From assembly GCA_015058985.1 (NCBI GenBank), contig SVBH01000003.1:55662-119661 (forward strand): 64,000 nucleotides of DNA, read 5' to 3'. The notes under the pieces are model-generated. The model was given only the letters and a program-made list of their open reading frames with translations. It was not told where the DNA came from and did no database searches. Of the stretch, positions 28,550 to 39,014 are shown one piece after another. The DNA comes from Erysipelotrichaceae bacterium (GTDB lineage Bacteria; Bacillota_I; Bacilli_A; RFN20; DUOF01). How positions within the stretch are numbered: the stretch's first letter is position 1; every line of letters begins with the position of its first letter. Position numbers and translations under genes: made by a program.

Positions 28550-28921
28550 CTATCTTTTTAGTCCTGGATTGTTTTTTCTATTTTCATATTCTTCATAAAA
28601 ATCATTATTCATACACTCTAAAATCATAGCAGTGTAAGGAGGATAGTTTTTATATTTAAACTTCAATGGAACAGGATTTTCCAATTTTAAATTATCTTGA
28701 ATAATCTCTTTTGGTAATAGCATAAATAGACAATAATCAATTGCTTCTGCTACTTTATAAGCATCAAAATTGCATATTTCAAAGAACTTTCTTGCCAACT
28801 CATTATACAACTCATTTCTATTGAAAAACCCTATTAAATCTTCTTTATTTTCTAAAGATAAAAGCAAAACCAAATCTTCACAATCAGGAGAATTTTTCAA
28901 AAATTTTTCTATCTCATCCAT
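28550..28921 (-). CDS. Hypothetical protein
   Basis: 123-aa ORF, ATG start, no recognised family. Confidence 0.55.
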   Translation of the reverse strand: MDEIEKFLKNSPDCEDLVLLLSLENKEDLIGFFNRNELYNELARKFFEICNFDAYKVAEAIDYCLFMLLPKEIIQDNLKLENPVPLKFKYKNYPPYTAMILECMNNDFYEEYENRKNNPGLKR

Positions 28922-29006
28922 TTATATCACCAACTGCATTTTAAGTATAAATATATATTAAAACAACCTCTTATAATAAAATGGTTTATAACTAAAAAAG
29001 TTAGGC

Positions 29007-29969
29007 CTAATTACCTAACTTCTCAATTGCTTTTTTAATATCTTTAAATAGTTTTTGTAATCCTTTTAAATCTTTGACTTGTGCTCCAGCAGAGTTATCA
29101 TGTCCTCCACCCTCATATTTGTGAGCTATGTTTTTAACATTGACCCTTTTTGATCTTAAACTACAACGATATCTTTGAGTTTCTGCAAACCAAGTAACAC
29201 CCACCCAAACTTCAATTTCTGAAATATTTTCCATTAAGAAAACGTATTCTTTAATTCTATTGGGAGTGCAACCTATTTCATCTAAATCTTTTTGATCTAT
29301 AATTGCATAAGCAAGTTTTCCATCAAACTGAACTCTTTGTAAATATTCTTTTTGGTAACGATATTCTTCTATCGTTCTAGTATACAAAGGTAAAGCAATT
29401 TCTGAAATATTAAATTTACCTATTTTCAATAATTTAGATACAACTAAAAAAGTTGTTGGATTCACATCATTATAACAGAATTTACCACTATCAGTCATCA
29501 TTCCTGCAATTAAATATTTAGCACACAAAGGTGATAAAACTTTATCTTTTCTAGATAATAGATATTCAGCGATAATTTGAGCAGTAGCGATAGCCTTATT
29601 ATCTTGAATAATTACATCACCATAAAGTTGATATTTACCATGATGATCTATTTTTATTACCTTATCAGCTTTCTCTACTAATTCTGCTTCATCACATCTA
29701 TCAAGACCAGCAGTATCTACAACAATAGCAATGTATTTTTTCTTGCACATTTCTTCATCATGCTTAGGAAAAAAATCATTTCTAAAATCCATCTTTCCTT
29801 TGCATAAAACTTTTTTCTTAGGATAGTTATCTTTAATCCAAGTTGCAAGTCCCCATTGAGAACCTAAAGCATCCCCATCAGGATTTACGTGCCTTAAAAG
29901 AATAATATTATCATATTGCTCGATTAAATCTATTAAAGCCACAAACCCAGCTTTATTATTCTTTTTCAT
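29007..29969 (-). CDS. DHH-family phosphoesterase (NrnA-like)
   Basis: RHVNPDGDALGSQ, VDTAGLDR, KIDHHG, GGGHDNSAGA. Confidence 0.9.
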   Translation of the reverse strand: MKKNNKAGFVALIDLIEQYDNIILLRHVNPDGDALGSQWGLATWIKDNYPKKKVLCKGKMDFRNDFFPKHDEEMCKKKYIAIVVDTAGLDRCDEAELVEKADKVIKIDHHGKYQLYGDVIIQDNKAIATAQIIAEYLLSRKDKVLSPLCAKYLIAGMMTDSGKFCYNDVNPTTFLVVSKLLKIGKFNISEIALPLYTRTIEEYRYQKEYLQRVQFDGKLAYAIIDQKDLDEIGCTPNRIKEYVFLMENISEIEVWVGVTWFAETQRYRCSLRSKRVNVKNIAHKYEGGGHDNSAGAQVKDLKGLQKLFKDIKKAIEKLGN

Positions 29970-29971
29970 AA

Positions 29972-31159
29972 TTATTTACCTAAGTGTAACAATCTACAAA
30001 CATCTTTAGCAATTGCTAATTCTTCATTTGTAGGAACCACATAAACACCAATCTTAGAGTCTGCTGTTGAAATTCTTCCTTCATCGCCAAAGACTTTATT
30101 GCCTTCTTCATCTAATTTGATATTTAAAGCTTCACCAATTCTTTCCATAATCAGTTTTCTCATCATTGGAGCTCTTTCACCAAGACCTGCTGTAAATGCA
30201 ATTGCATCACAACCACCTAATTCTACAAAATAACTTCCAATATAAGATGCTACTCTGCTAGCATACATTTCATAAGCTAATTTACATTTAGCATTTCCTT
30301 CTAAAATTCCCTTTTCAACATCTCTTGCATCAGAAAAACCACTTATACCTAACAATCCTGACTTTTTGTTTAATAAAGTTCTTGTTTCAGCAACAGATAA
30401 ACCTTCTTTATCCATAATTTCCAAAACGACAGATGGATCCATATCACCAGTTCTAGTACCCATCATAATACCACCAAGTGGAGTAAGTCCCATAGATGTA
30501 TTTACACATTTGCCATCTTTAATAGCAGAAACACTAGCACCACTTCCTAAATGACATACGATGAATTTTCCTTTCTTACCAGTAATTCTTTCAAGTTCAT
30601 TTGCGATGAACTTATGACTAGTTCCATGTGCTCCATATCTAGCAATAGAATATTTTTCAGTCATTTCATATGGAATAGGGAAAATTTTATTAACTTCAGA
30701 AACACTTCTATGATATGAAGTATCAAATACCATTACATGTCCTACATTAGGTAATGCATCATGAAATGCTTTATATCCCTCAAGTGCTGCAGGGTTATGC
30801 AAAGGTGCTAATACACATAATTCTTCAACTTTTGCTAAAACATCATCATCAACAATTGCAGAATCATCAAAATACTTTCCACCTTGAACAACTCTGTGTC
30901 CTACCCCATCAACTTCATCAAAAGATTTTAAAATTCCATAACTAATTAAATTTTCCATAACTTTCTTTGCAGCTTCTGTGTGATTTTTAATATCTAATTC
31001 GATTTTATTCTTTTGTCCATTGAACTTTAATGTATCAAATGGATTTACAAGTCCAATTCTTTCTACATAACCAGAAGCTAATACCTTTCCTTCTGGTAAT
31101 TCTAATAATTGATATTTTAAGGAACTACTTCCTGAATTTACAGCCAATATCTTTGCCAT
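29972..31159 (-). CDS. ackA: Acetate kinase
   Basis: MAKILAVNSGSSSLKYQLLE; VFDTSYHRS; GTRTGDMDPSV. Confidence 0.97.
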   Translation of the reverse strand: MAKILAVNSGSSSLKYQLLELPEGKVLASGYVERIGLVNPFDTLKFNGQKNKIELDIKNHTEAAKKVMENLISYGILKSFDEVDGVGHRVVQGGKYFDDSAIVDDDVLAKVEELCVLAPLHNPAALEGYKAFHDALPNVGHVMVFDTSYHRSVSEVNKIFPIPYEMTEKYSIARYGAHGTSHKFIANELERITGKKGKFIVCHLGSGASVSAIKDGKCVNTSMGLTPLGGIMMGTRTGDMDPSVVLEIMDKEGLSVAETRTLLNKKSGLLGISGFSDARDVEKGILEGNAKCKLAYEMYASRVASYIGSYFVELGGCDAIAFTAGLGERAPMMRKLIMERIGEALNIKLDEEGNKVFGDEGRISTADSKIGVYVVPTNEELAIAKDVCRLLHLGK

Positions 31160-31233
31160 AATTTACCTCCTATAATTAGTTAATATTTTACCATAATTAT
31201 ATAAAATAAAAAACCATTTCTTTCGAAATGATT

Positions 31234-31620
31234 TTAAGGCTTACCAGGCTTAATAAAATTATTAACGATATCTAATATTTTATTTAAAGTACTTTCTTCT
31301 GGTTGAGTACTTAACATTTGAATTTTTCCATCATCAATCGTAACAAAACCAATCGGATTTATGGAAACTCCACCTCCACTTCCTCCTCCAAAAGGAAATA
31401 TTTCATCTCCCAACTCTACATCATATGTCTTATCAAGACCAGAATCAGCAGCAAATTCACTTCCTCCAGCCCCAAAGCCAAATGTAACCTTAGAAATAGG
31501 AATTAAAATTTTACCTTCTTCAACTTGAATTGGTTGACCTACGACTTTAGATACATCAACCATTCTACTAACACTTCCTAAGGAAACATCTAACAATCTA
31601 TTAATAGGATGTTCTTTCAT
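31234..31620 (-). CDS. ytfJ: YtfJ/GerW-family sporulation protein
   Basis: GQPIQVEEGKILIPISKVTFGFGAGGSEF; GGGSGGGVSINPIGFV. Confidence 0.88.
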   Translation of the reverse strand: MKEHPINRLLDVSLGSVSRMVDVSKVVGQPIQVEEGKILIPISKVTFGFGAGGSEFAADSGLDKTYDVELGDEIFPFGGGSGGGVSINPIGFVTIDDGKIQMLSTQPEESTLNKILDIVNNFIKPGKP

Positions 31621-32083
31621 ACTTACCTCCTTTAATTCTTATAAACTCTAATATTAGTCTACCCAAATGAACCTGGATAATTCCAAAAAATTCTATGTAA
31701 GAATTTCCTTGATAAGTAACTGAGTATTTCAAAGGAACATTATATTGAGATAAATAAGATTGTATAATAGCTAATAAGCTATGACTAAAGCCATAATACA
31801 TGGGGTTGATACTATATTGATAATTCAATCCTTCTATATCAAGTTTCATTTCTTTGTAATTAACCTTAGTTAATAGTCTTAAATATGCTTTCCCATATTT
31901 TTTTGTTTTTTCAATGTTTTCTTCATCTAAAATTACTTTTAGTTCTTGATCAAATAATTTAAATCTACGCCAAAACATTCTAATTCTTCCTCCATCTAAA
32001 GAAAGCGTCAGATTAATAGGAACTAAAAGAATTAAAACTAATAAAATAATCAATAAAGATATAAATGATAACAAATAAAACAT
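31601..32083 (-). CDS. DUF2953-like membrane protein
   Basis: Overlaps ytfJ start; N-terminal TM; YYGFSHSLLAIIQSYL. Confidence 0.6.
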   Translation of the reverse strand: MFYLLSFISLLIILLVLILLVPINLTLSLDGGRIRMFWRRFKLFDQELKVILDEENIEKTKKYGKAYLRLLTKVNYKEMKLDIEGLNYQYSINPMYYGFSHSLLAIIQSYLSQYNVPLKYSVTYQGNSYIEFFGIIQVHLGRLILEFIRIKGGKYERTSY

Positions 32084-32220
32084 ACGACCACCTAAAAATA
32101 GTATTTCCTATTTATTAATATCTAATAGCATTTTCCTGTTAAAAAAAGTACTATCCCAATTTTACTGAAAATTATATGAATGCAAAAAAGACGCATATGA
32201 AATTACTTTTAAAAACAAAA

Positions 32221-32246
32221 AAAGCCCAGCAAGGGCTCTTTTTTAT
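32221..32246. terminator. Bidirectional terminator hairpin
   Basis: aaaaagccc-agcaa-gggctctttttt. Confidence 0.65.
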
Positions 32247-32455
32247 TCAATTGGGCTGTTTACAAAATTATAATCATTTGTATCTTTGTTATAAGGTCTT
32301 CTTTCATAATTTTCATCTAAATCTGAAGCAAATTCAACATCCTTCAAATTAGATACAGAATCTATCATCTTTCTACCTAATGGAGAAATATCTTTTCTCT
32401 TATTACAATTAGAATTTCTATTATTTCTTTTCTTGCTCATAATTACTACCTCCAA
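32243..32455 (-). CDS. Small charged protein, unknown
   Basis: Good RBS; likely start MSKKRNNRNSN. Confidence 0.55.
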   Translation of the reverse strand: MEVVIMSKKRNNRNSNCNKRKDISPLGRKMIDSVSNLKDVEFASDLDENYERRPYNKDTNDYNFVNSPIE

Positions 32456-32481
32456 GAGTAGTTTTCCCAGATTAGAAAAGA

Positions 32482-33666
32482 TTATAAATATTCATCTTTT
32501 TCTTCAGCAAATTTGATTTTTATAATTTCACGATTTTTGACGCATTCTACAATCAAACTTTCAAAGTCAAACTTTTCCTCGTATTCTTTACATTTATCGA
32601 GTTTTGGCTTTGTAACAGGGTTTTTTGGTTCAAAAATAGTACAACAATCTTGATGTGGTCTAATAGAGATTTCATAAGTATCAATCATTTGAGATAAATC
32701 AATAATATCAAGCTTATCATAACACGCTAAAGGACGAATAACGGGCATCGTAGTAACTTCGTTGATTACGTTCATACTCTCTAAAGTTTGAGAAGCAACT
32801 TGTCCAATACTCTCACCATTAATAAGAGCCAAACACTTTTCTTCTCTTGCCACTAAATCAGAAATTCGATACATCATTCTTCTCATCAAAGTAATTGCAT
32901 AAGACTCATCAGCATTATCATAAATTGCAACTTGCAAATCTGTAAAAGGAATAATATGCAACTTTATTTCTTTTTGAAAAACAGTTAATTTTTTCAATAA
33001 ATCTTTTACCTTATCAATAGCTTTTTCAGAAGTATAAGGTGGTGATGCAAAATGAATTGCTTGATAAGTAAGACCACGTTTATTTATCAAAAATCCTGCT
33101 ACTGGAGAATCAATACCACCTGACAACATTAACATTGCTTCTCCACCAACACCTAAAGGATAACCTCCCAATCCCTTAATAGCGTTATCAAAAACATAAG
33201 TACCCTCAGGTCTTACTTCAATTTGCAAAAGCAAATCAGGATTATGGACATCAACCCTTAATTTACTGTTTTTTAAAATATATCCTGCAACTTCTCTATT
33301 AATAGAATCAGATACATAAGGAAAACTCTTGTCATTTCTATGTGCCTTTACTTTAAACTTTCTTTCTTCATTTTCTAAAGCAAACTTCAAAGAAATCTCT
33401 TTGATTTTATCTAAATCATTTTCTACCTTAACCACGAAAGAATAAGAATATAATCCACTTACTAAATTTAATTCTTTCTTGATAATATCAGGATTATTTC
33501 CGTTTAACTTAATAAAAATACGATCATAGTTTTTTTCATATTCTAAACCATTAAACATATACAGCTTTCTTTTAATGTTTTCGTATAAAGTTGCAATAAA
33601 AGTTTTACGGTTTTTCCCCTTAGTAGTAAGTTCACCATATCTAATTAAAATATGAGTATATTCCAT
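32482..33666 (-). CDS. thiI: tRNA 4-thiouridine synthetase ThiI
   Basis: THUMP region, MLMLSGGIDSPVAGFLINKRG. Confidence 0.95.
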   Translation of the reverse strand: MEYTHILIRYGELTTKGKNRKTFIATLYENIKRKLYMFNGLEYEKNYDRIFIKLNGNNPDIIKKELNLVSGLYSYSFVVKVENDLDKIKEISLKFALENEERKFKVKAHRNDKSFPYVSDSINREVAGYILKNSKLRVDVHNPDLLLQIEVRPEGTYVFDNAIKGLGGYPLGVGGEAMLMLSGGIDSPVAGFLINKRGLTYQAIHFASPPYTSEKAIDKVKDLLKKLTVFQKEIKLHIIPFTDLQVAIYDNADESYAITLMRRMMYRISDLVAREEKCLALINGESIGQVASQTLESMNVINEVTTMPVIRPLACYDKLDIIDLSQMIDTYEISIRPHQDCCTIFEPKNPVTKPKLDKCKEYEEKFDFESLIVECVKNREIIKIKFAEEKDEYL

Positions 33667-34799
33667 TATTTCACCCTCTTAATTCTTTTCATTATATCCA
33701 TTAATTCTTGAACGAAAATATCTATTTCCTCTTTAGTGTTACGATAAGAAAAACTAACTCTTAAACTAGACATTGCCCTTCTTTCATCCTTATACAAATA
33801 ATTAACTATTTTTGATAATCCCTTATCCTTGGAAGAACAAGCACTTTTAGAAGAAAGATATATCTCTTTTTTTGAAAATTCATTTAACAAAACTTCATTT
33901 CTATAATCAAGCACAGAAAAATTTAAAATATAACAACTTCCTTCTTTTGAAGAATTTATGGTAACACCATTAATCAAAGACAATTTTTCATATAAATAAT
34001 CATATAAAGATGCAACATATTTTTCTCTTTTTTTCATATTCTCATAAGCTAATCTTAAAGATTTACTCATCATCATAATTGAAGGAACATTACTAGTTCC
34101 TCCACGCAATCCATCTTCTTGTTCTCCACCACAAATCAAAGGTATTAAATCAACATTATGTTTCTTTATTAAAGCGCCTACACCTTTCAAACTATAAAAC
34201 TTATGAGCTGAAAAACTTAATAAATCAATATTTCCAATATTTATTTGGTACTTACCTATTAATTGAGTTGCATCAACATGGAAAAATACTTTTGGATATT
34301 TTTTTAAAAATTCACCTACTTGTTCCACATTCAATCGATGACCTGTCTCACTCACAATAGCACAAATACTTACCAAAATAGTTTGATTGTCAATTAATCT
34401 TTCTAATTGTTTTAAATCAACTTTACCATTTTCATCAACATCAACATATTCAATTATATATCCAAAATGTTGTTCTAATTGCTCTAGTGTCTTTGAAACA
34501 GAAGAATGTTCTAATCTAGTAGTAATAATTTTCTTACCACGACTAGCATATTTAAAAGCAACTCCCTTCAATGCTAGGTTATTTGATTCACTAGCACCAG
34601 AAGTAAAAATAACTTCATCCTCACCTACACCAAAAAAAGAAGCAACTTGCTCTCTTGCTTTTGACAAATAATTAGAGCTAATTACTCCTAAATGATGCAA
34701 AGAATCTGCATTAGCAAAATTATCTTTTAAAAATTTACTATAACTTTCTAAAACTTCACTTTCTACAAAAGAAGTTGAAGCATAATCAAAATAAATCAT
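33666..34799 (-). CDS. Cysteine desulfurase (IscS/NifS type)
   Basis: MIYFDYASTSFVE; FTSGASESNNLALKG; SFSAHKFYSLKGVGAL; SSKSACSSKDKG. Confidence 0.94.
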   Translation of the reverse strand: MIYFDYASTSFVESEVLESYSKFLKDNFANADSLHHLGVISSNYLSKAREQVASFFGVGEDEVIFTSGASESNNLALKGVAFKYASRGKKIITTRLEHSSVSKTLEQLEQHFGYIIEYVDVDENGKVDLKQLERLIDNQTILVSICAIVSETGHRLNVEQVGEFLKKYPKVFFHVDATQLIGKYQINIGNIDLLSFSAHKFYSLKGVGALIKKHNVDLIPLICGGEQEDGLRGGTSNVPSIMMMSKSLRLAYENMKKREKYVASLYDYLYEKLSLINGVTINSSKEGSCYILNFSVLDYRNEVLLNEFSKKEIYLSSKSACSSKDKGLSKIVNYLYKDERRAMSSLRVSFSYRNTKEEIDIFVQELMDIMKRIKRVK

Positions 34800-34807
34800 A
34801 ATTCTCC

Positions 34808-36532
34808 TTATTGCCTTTGTTCTACATATTTTTCATAAACTTTTGGGCTGTATTGTTTTAAAACATCAGTAGCAGTTTCAATAGCTTGCTCAAATTCTCC
34901 TACTGCAAAATATTTTTCACTTTCTTCTAATGCAGATGAAGCAGTAGAGAAAACACTACGATATTGGTTAGTAAAGACAATCGCGTTTTCTGCAATATGA
35001 TGATTAGCAGCATCATCCTCTGCCTCTGATAGTAATTTATCTACAACCAATTTTATCTGAATTAATACTTCATTGCCTTTGACTACATCAATTGGTTGCT
35101 TATGAATAATATCTCTTAACTTAAATAAAAGTTCAGTTGCTTGTTCAAATCTTTCTTGATATTTTTCCATTAAAACATTGTGCTTAGTATGCCAAATTTT
35201 ACTTTTAACTTCATTTAAAGCAATTGAATAAGTTACATATAATTCATACGCCACTTGACTATCATCTCTTAAAGAAATCAAATAATTACTATATTCATTT
35301 ACTTTTTTCTCAACTAATTCACTGCTTTGTGCTAAGACGGTCATCTTATCACTTAACAAAGAATAAGGTTGTTTAAATGCTCCAAAAACTAAATTATCGA
35401 ATTCACGCCTAGCAAAATGCATCTTATTTATATCACCTTCAATAGACTCAAAAAACTCTTGATACTCATCACTTATAATATAAATAGCTTTAACATTTTT
35501 CATTTCTCTTTTCATCTTTAAGTATTTATTATCTAAATCCTCAGCAGTATGATAAATCTTATCTGAATATTCTTCATAGACTTGTCGAGCTTTTTCTTCT
35601 TCATCAAGTTTTTCATTAAAAGAATCAATACATCTAACAATCAAATCATACTCATATTCTTTATTTTCAAAATTTAAATTAGTTAATTCTTTCTTTATTT
35701 GTACAAATTCTTTTTCTAATCTATCTCTTTCCTCACTAAAAGGAATGTTATGTAAAGGGTATCCTAAACTTTTTAACTTCGTAAATCTTTCTTTTAAAGC
35801 TTCAAATCTTTTTGGCAATAAAACAGTACCCATAACGACAATTTTAGGTAAAGTATCTACATAATGTTCCAAAACATCTACTTTAATCTCATTTTGATCA
35901 ACAGCAGCATTTACTTTATCATATTCACCACTATCAATATCATCTTCAATTTTTAAATAAAATTCTTCGATTTCAGCAATGAAATTATCTATCTTTGCTC
36001 TACAAATTTCAAGTTCGTTTGCTTCTTCTTCATATTTATCCTTAATATTTCTAAGTCTCTCTTTACTATTACAAATCTTTTCCCTACATTCAGTTTCTTT
36101 AACAAAATAAGCATCTACACCATCATTTAAGTCCTTTATATTTTTTTCTAAAATTCCAATGTTTTCATTTATTTTTTTTAGAATTCCCGCAGCTGTTTTC
36201 AAATCATGATTAGCGATATGTTGTTGAGCCATAACTAAATCATTCTCAATGTCTTCTTTATCTAAGACCGACAACTTAACATAAGTATCATTAACCTTGT
36301 TATAAAATTCTAAATGCTTTTCATTTTTAGAACTCAATGCTTTAAGCTTTGCCACTTTACTCTCTAAATTATTTTCGTTAGTCTTTTCTAAACGCATAGT
36401 AGCATTGTTCAAGGACTTCATTAAATATTTATTTCTAGTCAAAAAACGATAAATCAAATAAGTGCTAATTACTAAAACTAAAATAATTAATAAAACTAAT
36501 ATCGTTAAAGTTAAACCAGTTAAAAGAAACAT
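34808..36532 (-). CDS. ezrA: EzrA-like septation ring regulator
   Basis: Single N-terminal TM followed by long coiled coil; adjacent to nifS-like/thiI as in other Bacilli. Confidence 0.75.
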   Translation of the reverse strand: MFLLTGLTLTILVLLIILVLVISTYLIYRFLTRNKYLMKSLNNATMRLEKTNENNLESKVAKLKALSSKNEKHLEFYNKVNDTYVKLSVLDKEDIENDLVMAQQHIANHDLKTAAGILKKINENIGILEKNIKDLNDGVDAYFVKETECREKICNSKERLRNIKDKYEEEANELEICRAKIDNFIAEIEEFYLKIEDDIDSGEYDKVNAAVDQNEIKVDVLEHYVDTLPKIVVMGTVLLPKRFEALKERFTKLKSLGYPLHNIPFSEERDRLEKEFVQIKKELTNLNFENKEYEYDLIVRCIDSFNEKLDEEEKARQVYEEYSDKIYHTAEDLDNKYLKMKREMKNVKAIYIISDEYQEFFESIEGDINKMHFARREFDNLVFGAFKQPYSLLSDKMTVLAQSSELVEKKVNEYSNYLISLRDDSQVAYELYVTYSIALNEVKSKIWHTKHNVLMEKYQERFEQATELLFKLRDIIHKQPIDVVKGNEVLIQIKLVVDKLLSEAEDDAANHHIAENAIVFTNQYRSVFSTASSALEESEKYFAVGEFEQAIETATDVLKQYSPKVYEKYVEQRQ

Positions 36533-36672
36533 ACAAACACCCTCTTTAGTATTTTTAATTATAACAAAACACCTAAATACTCTCAATTATTTTTATAAAA
36601 ATAAATTATGCTAAAAAAAACATTTTACTAAATCAATAAAAATGTTATCATTATTGCAGGAGGAATAAAAAA

Positions 36673-36942
36673 ATGGCAAAAAGAAAAAGCAATACAGAAT
36701 TAGTAGGAATTTTATCTTTTGGAGCTCTTTTAGTTTCTGGAATTTGTAAACTACTTTCATTAATTGGAGCTAGTTTAGGTCTAATTGCTACTATTGGTGA
36801 TGCATTATTGTTAGCAGCTGTTCTATTAGCAGCTTACACTTATGCAATGACATTAAACAAAAATTGGAGAATCATTTACTGGATCATTGCTGTTGTTGCA
36901 ATCGCAGGATTTGTATTAACTGGATTTAATATCATAAAATAA
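36673..36942 (+). CDS. Small membrane protein
   Basis: AGGAGG RBS, 3 TM segments. Confidence 0.6.
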   Translation: MAKRKSNTELVGILSFGALLVSGICKLLSLIGASLGLIATIGDALLLAAVLLAAYTYAMTLNKNWRIIYWIIAVVAIAGFVLTGFNIIK

Positions 36943-36994
36943 GGAACTCAGGTTCCTTTTTTATTAACATAAATTTTCATTTTAAATAAATAAG

Positions 36995-37023
36995 TTGACA
37001 ACGTATCTATAAATAGATACAAT
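36995..37023 (+). promoter_or_regulatory. Promoter of rpsD
   Basis: TTGACA-N17-TACAAT. Confidence 0.7.
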
Positions 37024-37030
37024 AGAAAAG

Positions 37031-37141
37031 CATGGTAGCAGCGTCCAAAGGGTATGCAACGTGTTGAGAATAAAGGCTAGAAGTAGTGAAGCTGCATCAC
37101 GAAACTATTGTCCCAACACCCTGTTATACTGATTTGGATCC
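37031..37141 (+). ncRNA. Structured rpsD 5' leader (S4 leader-like)
   Basis: Nested complementarity: TCCAAA 37044-37049/TTTGGA 37133-37138 and GTGTTG 37061-37066/CAACAC 37114-37119; immediately upstream of rpsD. Confidence 0.6.
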
Positions 37142-37172
37142 TTAAGTGCAAAGACATAAGGAGGAAATAAAA

Positions 37173-37781
37173 ATGTCAAGATATACTGGACCTAAATGGA
37201 AAATTTCTAGAAGACTTGGTTTTTCTATTCTAGAAACTGGTGAAGAATTACAAAAAAGAAACTATGGACCTGGTCAACATGGTGTCGATAGAAAGAAAAA
37301 ACCATCTGAATATGGAAAACAATTACAAGAAAAACAAAAAGTAAGACTAATGTATGGAGTTAACGAAAAACAATTCAGAAGATTATTTGCTCACGCTAAG
37401 AAATCTGATGAAGTTACAGGATTTGCATTCTTAAAAATCTTAGAAAGCAGATTAGATAATATCGTTTATCGTATGGGTATGGCAAGAACTAGACAAGGTG
37501 CCAGACAACTTGTTAACCATGGACACATTACAGTAAATGGTCAAAAAGTTAACATCCCTTCATACTTAACAAAAGTTGGAGATGTAGTAGCTTTAAAAGA
37601 ATCATCTAAAAACTTACAAGTAGTTAAAGAATCTTTAGAATCAAACAGATCAATTGCAAAATTCGTTACTTTCAATGTTGAGAAAAAAGAAGGATCAATT
37701 CTTCGTGCTCCAGAAAGAAATGAATTAAACCAAGAAATCGATGAAAATCTAATCGTTGAATTCTACAACCGTTTAGACTAA
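37173..37781 (+). CDS. rpsD: 30S ribosomal protein S4
   Basis: [26 protein letters not shown]; start adjusted to AGGAGG-preceded ATG. Confidence 0.97.
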   Translation: MSRYTGPKWKISRRLGFSILETGEELQKRNYGPGQHGVDRKKKPSEYGKQLQEKQKVRLMYGVNEKQFRRLFAHAKKSDEVTGFAFLKILESRLDNIVYRMGMARTRQGARQLVNHGHITVNGQKVNIPSYLTKVGDVVALKESSKNLQVVKESLESNRSIAKFVTFNVEKKEGSILRAPERNELNQEIDENLIVEFYNRLD

Positions 37782-37784
37782 TAA

Positions 37785-37811
37785 AAAAGAACTAGGCAGC
37801 TAGTTCTTTTT
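37785..37811. terminator. Bidirectional terminator
   Basis: aaaaagaactag-gcag-ctagttcttttt. Confidence 0.8.
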
Positions 37812-38430
37812 TTGTTATATAACATTTATATAAATAATTAACACTTTCTAACTTAACCAATAAATTTCGATTAAAAGAATCCTTACAACTTATTTTCTTT
37901 ATATAGTTTACAGTTTTTAAATCCAATAAATATTCCTTCAATATTAAACCTAAATAAAAATCATCACAAGAAATTATGTTATTCTCTTTATCTAAAATAA
38001 TATATTTTCTCTTTTTTTTATCTTTTCTTAGATAATTATTGAAACATATCCAATAGTAACAATTATAAAAGCATATCAAGTAATTATCTTTGTATCTATA
38101 CATAATCTTTGGCTTATCCAGTATCAAATAATTGTTTCCATCTTTTTCAAATATCTCATAATTAACATTATTATATTGTAATATTAAACGATTAGTCTTC
38201 TTGTATACACTAATTACAGCCAAAGCAGAAAGGCATTCACAAGTACCCCTATTATCAAATGTTTTCACCTTAAAGTCTGCATAAAATGATTTTTCTAAAA
38301 TAATCAAATAATCAATTTTTAAAAGATCTATTACTTCTATTTTTATTTTTTGATTTTCACTAATGCCATATCTTTTTCCTAAAAATTCATATACTTCTAT
38401 TTTCATAACATATATCCTCGATAAAATCAC
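37792..38430 (-). CDS. Hypothetical protein with weak DapF-fold resemblance
   Basis: ADFKVKTFDNRGTCECLSALAVISVYKKTNRLILQ; extremely AT-rich; start likely MKIEVYEFLGKRYG. Confidence 0.45.
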   Translation of the reverse strand: MILSRIYVMKIEVYEFLGKRYGISENQKIKIEVIDLLKIDYLIILEKSFYADFKVKTFDNRGTCECLSALAVISVYKKTNRLILQYNNVNYEIFEKDGNNYLILDKPKIMYRYKDNYLICFYNCYYWICFNNYLRKDKKKRKYIILDKENNIISCDDFYLGLILKEYLLDLKTVNYIKKISCKDSFNRNLLVKLESVNYLYKCYITKKELAA

Positions 38431-38962
38431 AAGGATTTTTGCTTTTTATTTTTATATAATTCCCCCTTGCAACATCTTTTAATAATATTTTCCTTTTTTT
38501 AACTTTTATAAAATCAATGTATTGAATATTCTTCCATTTTTTTACTATGTATACCCTTCTTTTTAGACAAATAACAATGATTCCTTTTTTTCTTTTAACT
38601 ATATCTATTTCTTGATTATCTATATAGTCAAAATACAATTGCAACGATTCTAATTGATTAAAGGTTAAAAATTCAATCTTTTTCGTCCTCTTTTTCTTCT
38701 TTTTAAAAACAATAAGTTTCTCAATAGAAATAAGGTCAATTAACTTTAAATAAGCAGAAAAAGATTTAAAAACAAAATTAATTTTATTTCCTTGTTCCAA
38801 TAAAGCAATAGACTTATTAATACTATTACATTTAACGTATCCTTTTACATTTATATCATACTCACTAACTATGATCATCAAATTATCAAATTTAGAAACA
38901 ATTTTAGATAACTTTCTCTTTTTTATTTTTTCTTCCAGTCTCAAAACATTCAAAAATATCAC
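38387..38962 (-). CDS. Hypothetical Lys/Ile-rich protein
   Basis: Overlaps 37792..38430; TGA stop at 38387. Confidence 0.45.
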   Translation of the reverse strand: MIFLNVLRLEEKIKKRKLSKIVSKFDNLMIIVSEYDINVKGYVKCNSINKSIALLEQGNKINFVFKSFSAYLKLIDLISIEKLIVFKKKKKRTKKIEFLTFNQLESLQLYFDYIDNQEIDIVKRKKGIIVICLKRRVYIVKKWKNIQYIDFIKVKKRKILLKDVARGNYIKIKSKNPCDFIEDICYENRSI

Positions 38963-39014
38963 CTAATATAAACTATGACAAAAGTGGAATTTTGCAACTA
39001 ATTATGTTAATATT

